Shown in pieces: positions 34,737 through 35,773 of a stretch of 35,773 nt of DNA. The stretch lies in the NCBI GenBank assembly GCA_964532995.1, contig CAZHJN010000020.1, positions 1 through 35,773 on the forward strand, read 5' to 3'. Source of the DNA: DTJG01 sp964532995 (GTDB lineage Bacteria > Ratteibacteria > UBA8468 > B48-G9 > DTJG01). The position numbers and the translations under genes were made by a program. The number at the start of each line of letters is the position of its first letter. Positions within the stretch are counted from its first letter, which is position 1. The notes below the pieces were generated by a model that searched no databases, was not told where the DNA came from, and saw only the letters and a program-made list of their open reading frames with translations.

Positions 34737-35773
34737 TTATGCTTTCACCACATTTTTATATTGCTTCTTATAAACATTTCTTGTGTCAATGATAAGACAA
34801 CCTGTTGAAACAAGAAGTTTATAATCAATGCAACTGTGGTCAGTTACAATTATTACGGCATCGTATTTTGAAATGGTTTTCCTGTTAAAATCAACAGAAA
34901 AGATAGGATGGTCAATCTGTCTGCTTTTTATAAGCTGAGGAATATATGGATCATGGTAATCGACCCTTTTCACATCTTTCTCTTCAAGAATTTTCATTAT
35001 TCTGATTCCGGGTGATTCCCTTGCATCGTCAATATCTTTTTTATAGGCAATCCCAAGAATAAGTATTTTACTTTTTTGAAGAGATTTTCCCCGCCTGCCG
35101 AGAGCATCAACAAGTCTTTCCACAACATAATAAGGCATGTAACTGTTTATTTCGCCTGCAAGTTCAATGAATCTTGTATGGAAATCATATTCGCGTGCCT
35201 TCCAGGTGAGATAAAATGGATCTATTGGGATGCAATGACCCCCAAGACCAGGACCAGGGTAAAATGCCTGAAAACCAAAAGGCTTTGTCTTAGCCGCTTC
35301 AATGACTTCCCATATATCAATACCCATTCTGTCAAAAAGAACCTTCAGTTCATTAACAAGCGCTATATTGACTCCACGATAGATGTTTTCAAGAAGCTTT
35401 GCTGATTCTGCAACCTCAACACTTGAAACAGGCACAACCTTTTCAAAAACAGTCTGATAAAGCAATTTACCAAGTTCAAGGCAATTTTTTGTGATTCCTC
35501 CAACAATCTTTGGGACACTTTCCGGCAAAATTTGCTTGTTGCCGGGATCTTCTCTTTCTGGAGAAAACACAACAAAAAAATCTCTTCCAACCTTTAATTT
35601 TGTTTTTTCAAACTCAGGAAGAAGTATCTCCTTTGTTGTTCCTGGATATGTTGTTGATTCAAGAGAAATCAGCTGCCCTTTTCTCAAATATCTTGAAATT
35701 TCAATTGCTGTGTTTCTGATGTATGTCAGGTCAGGTTCTCTGTGAGAATCGAGCGGTGTTGGAACACAGATAA
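34737..35773 (-). CDS. UDP-N-acetylhexosamine-type nucleotide-sugar dehydrogenase, C-terminal part (5' end outside window)
   Basis: About 345 codons are present, reading from the window edge with ICVPTPLDS. Further blocks are STTYPGTT (just after ESTTYP), PGPGLGGHCIPIDPFYL with the catalytic Cys in GGHC, and ILGIAYKKDIDDARESP. The GGHCIPIDP form is characteristic of UDP-GlcNAc/UDP-ManNAc 6-dehydrogenases (WbpA/TviB type), as opposed to the GGSCFPKD form of UDP-glucose dehydrogenase. The reaction is oxidation of C6 to a uronate using NAD, a step in surface glycan biosynthesis. The frame is open to the edge, so the apparent start inside (TTG at 35687) is not the real one. Its stop lies two bases before the distal ATG of the next gene, so it is first or near first in the operon. 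Confidence 0.85.
   Translation of the reverse strand, partial: ICVPTPLDSHREPDLTYIRNTAIEISRYLRKGQLISLESTTYPGTTKEILLPEFEKTKLKVGRDFFVVFSPEREDPGNKQILPESVPKIVGGITKNCLELGKLLYQTVFEKVVPVSSVEVAESAKLLENIYRGVNIALVNELKVLFDRMGIDIWEVIEAAKTKPFGFQAFYPGPGLGGHCIPIDPFYLTWKAREYDFHTRFIELAGEINSYMPYYVVERLVDALGRRGKSLQKSKILILGIAYKKDIDDARESPGIRIMKILEEKDVKRVDYHDPYIPQLIKSRQIDHPIFSVDFNRKTISKYDAVIIVTDHSCIDYKLLVSTGCLIIDTRNVYKKQYKNVVKA

Noticed and set aside
35685..35687. TTG start for the nucleotide-sugar dehydrogenase
   Set aside because: The frame continues upstream to the window edge with conserved ICVPTPLDS and LTYI residues, so this is only an internal Leu codon.
1..35773. CRISPR array, tRNA, insertion sequence or phage genes
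   Set aside because: No regularly spaced direct repeats, tRNA-like clover-leaf, transposase motif or terminal inverted repeats were noticed on reading the sequence; this is a by-eye check and could miss a degenerate element.

Overview
The window is AT-rich bacterial DNA, almost fully coding, with two long gene runs that converge near 19.07 kb. The gene families suggest a Planctomycetota/Verrucomicrobiota/Lentisphaerota-type (PVC-like) heterotroph: three DUF4838 proteins, a DUF6259-like enzyme, stand-alone five-bladed-propeller proteins, a URO-D-like protein in a sugar locus, and a prepilin with an H-X9-DG C-terminus. This assignment is inference from family content; no rRNA or other phylogenetic marker is present.

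Left edge (1-189): the first codons of a leftward Gfo/Idh/MocA-type oxidoreductase and a divergent promoter region. Plus-strand run (190-16980): eight tightly packed or overlapping genes. They are a five-bladed propeller protein, a DUF6259-like TIM-barrel enzyme, a second paralogous propeller protein, an exported DUF4838 protein, a TIM-barrel protein with a large insert, a 1539-residue exported fusion of beta-propellers with a GH42-like domain, a URO-D-family protein and a heparinase II/III-type lyase. Then come a PurF homologue (17064-18374) with an unusual glutamine site and a prepilin-like protein (18444-19073) with its own promoter.

Minus-strand run (35773 down to 19076): eleven genes with gaps of about 20 bases or less, or 4-base overlaps, probably one transcript starting outside the window. 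In transcription order they are a UDP-N-acetylhexosamine-type dehydrogenase (cut by the window edge), a DUF4838 protein, a Thi4-type thiazole synthase with His at the sulfur-donor position, an exported GH42-like protein, a sialate O-acetylesterase-like SGNH enzyme, a Dabb-domain small protein, an (alpha/alpha)6-barrel glycosidase, a cytoplasmic beta-propeller, an amidohydrolase-2 family protein, a membrane-anchored alpha/beta hydrolase and a third DUF4838 protein.

Taken together, both runs look like carbohydrate-processing operons. Five proteins carry signal peptides (three DUF4838 proteins and two GH42-like proteins), so first attack on a glycan probably occurs outside the cytoplasm. The lyase, SGNH esterase, glycosidases, amidohydrolase and hydrolases may finish the work inside. 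A uronate-containing, O-acylated glycan fits the lyase plus esterase, but the substrate cannot be read from the sequence. No transporter, SusC/SusD pair, sulfatase or transcription regulator is seen. No tRNA, rRNA, CRISPR array, insertion sequence or phage gene was found. No stretch over 300 bases lacks a gene.
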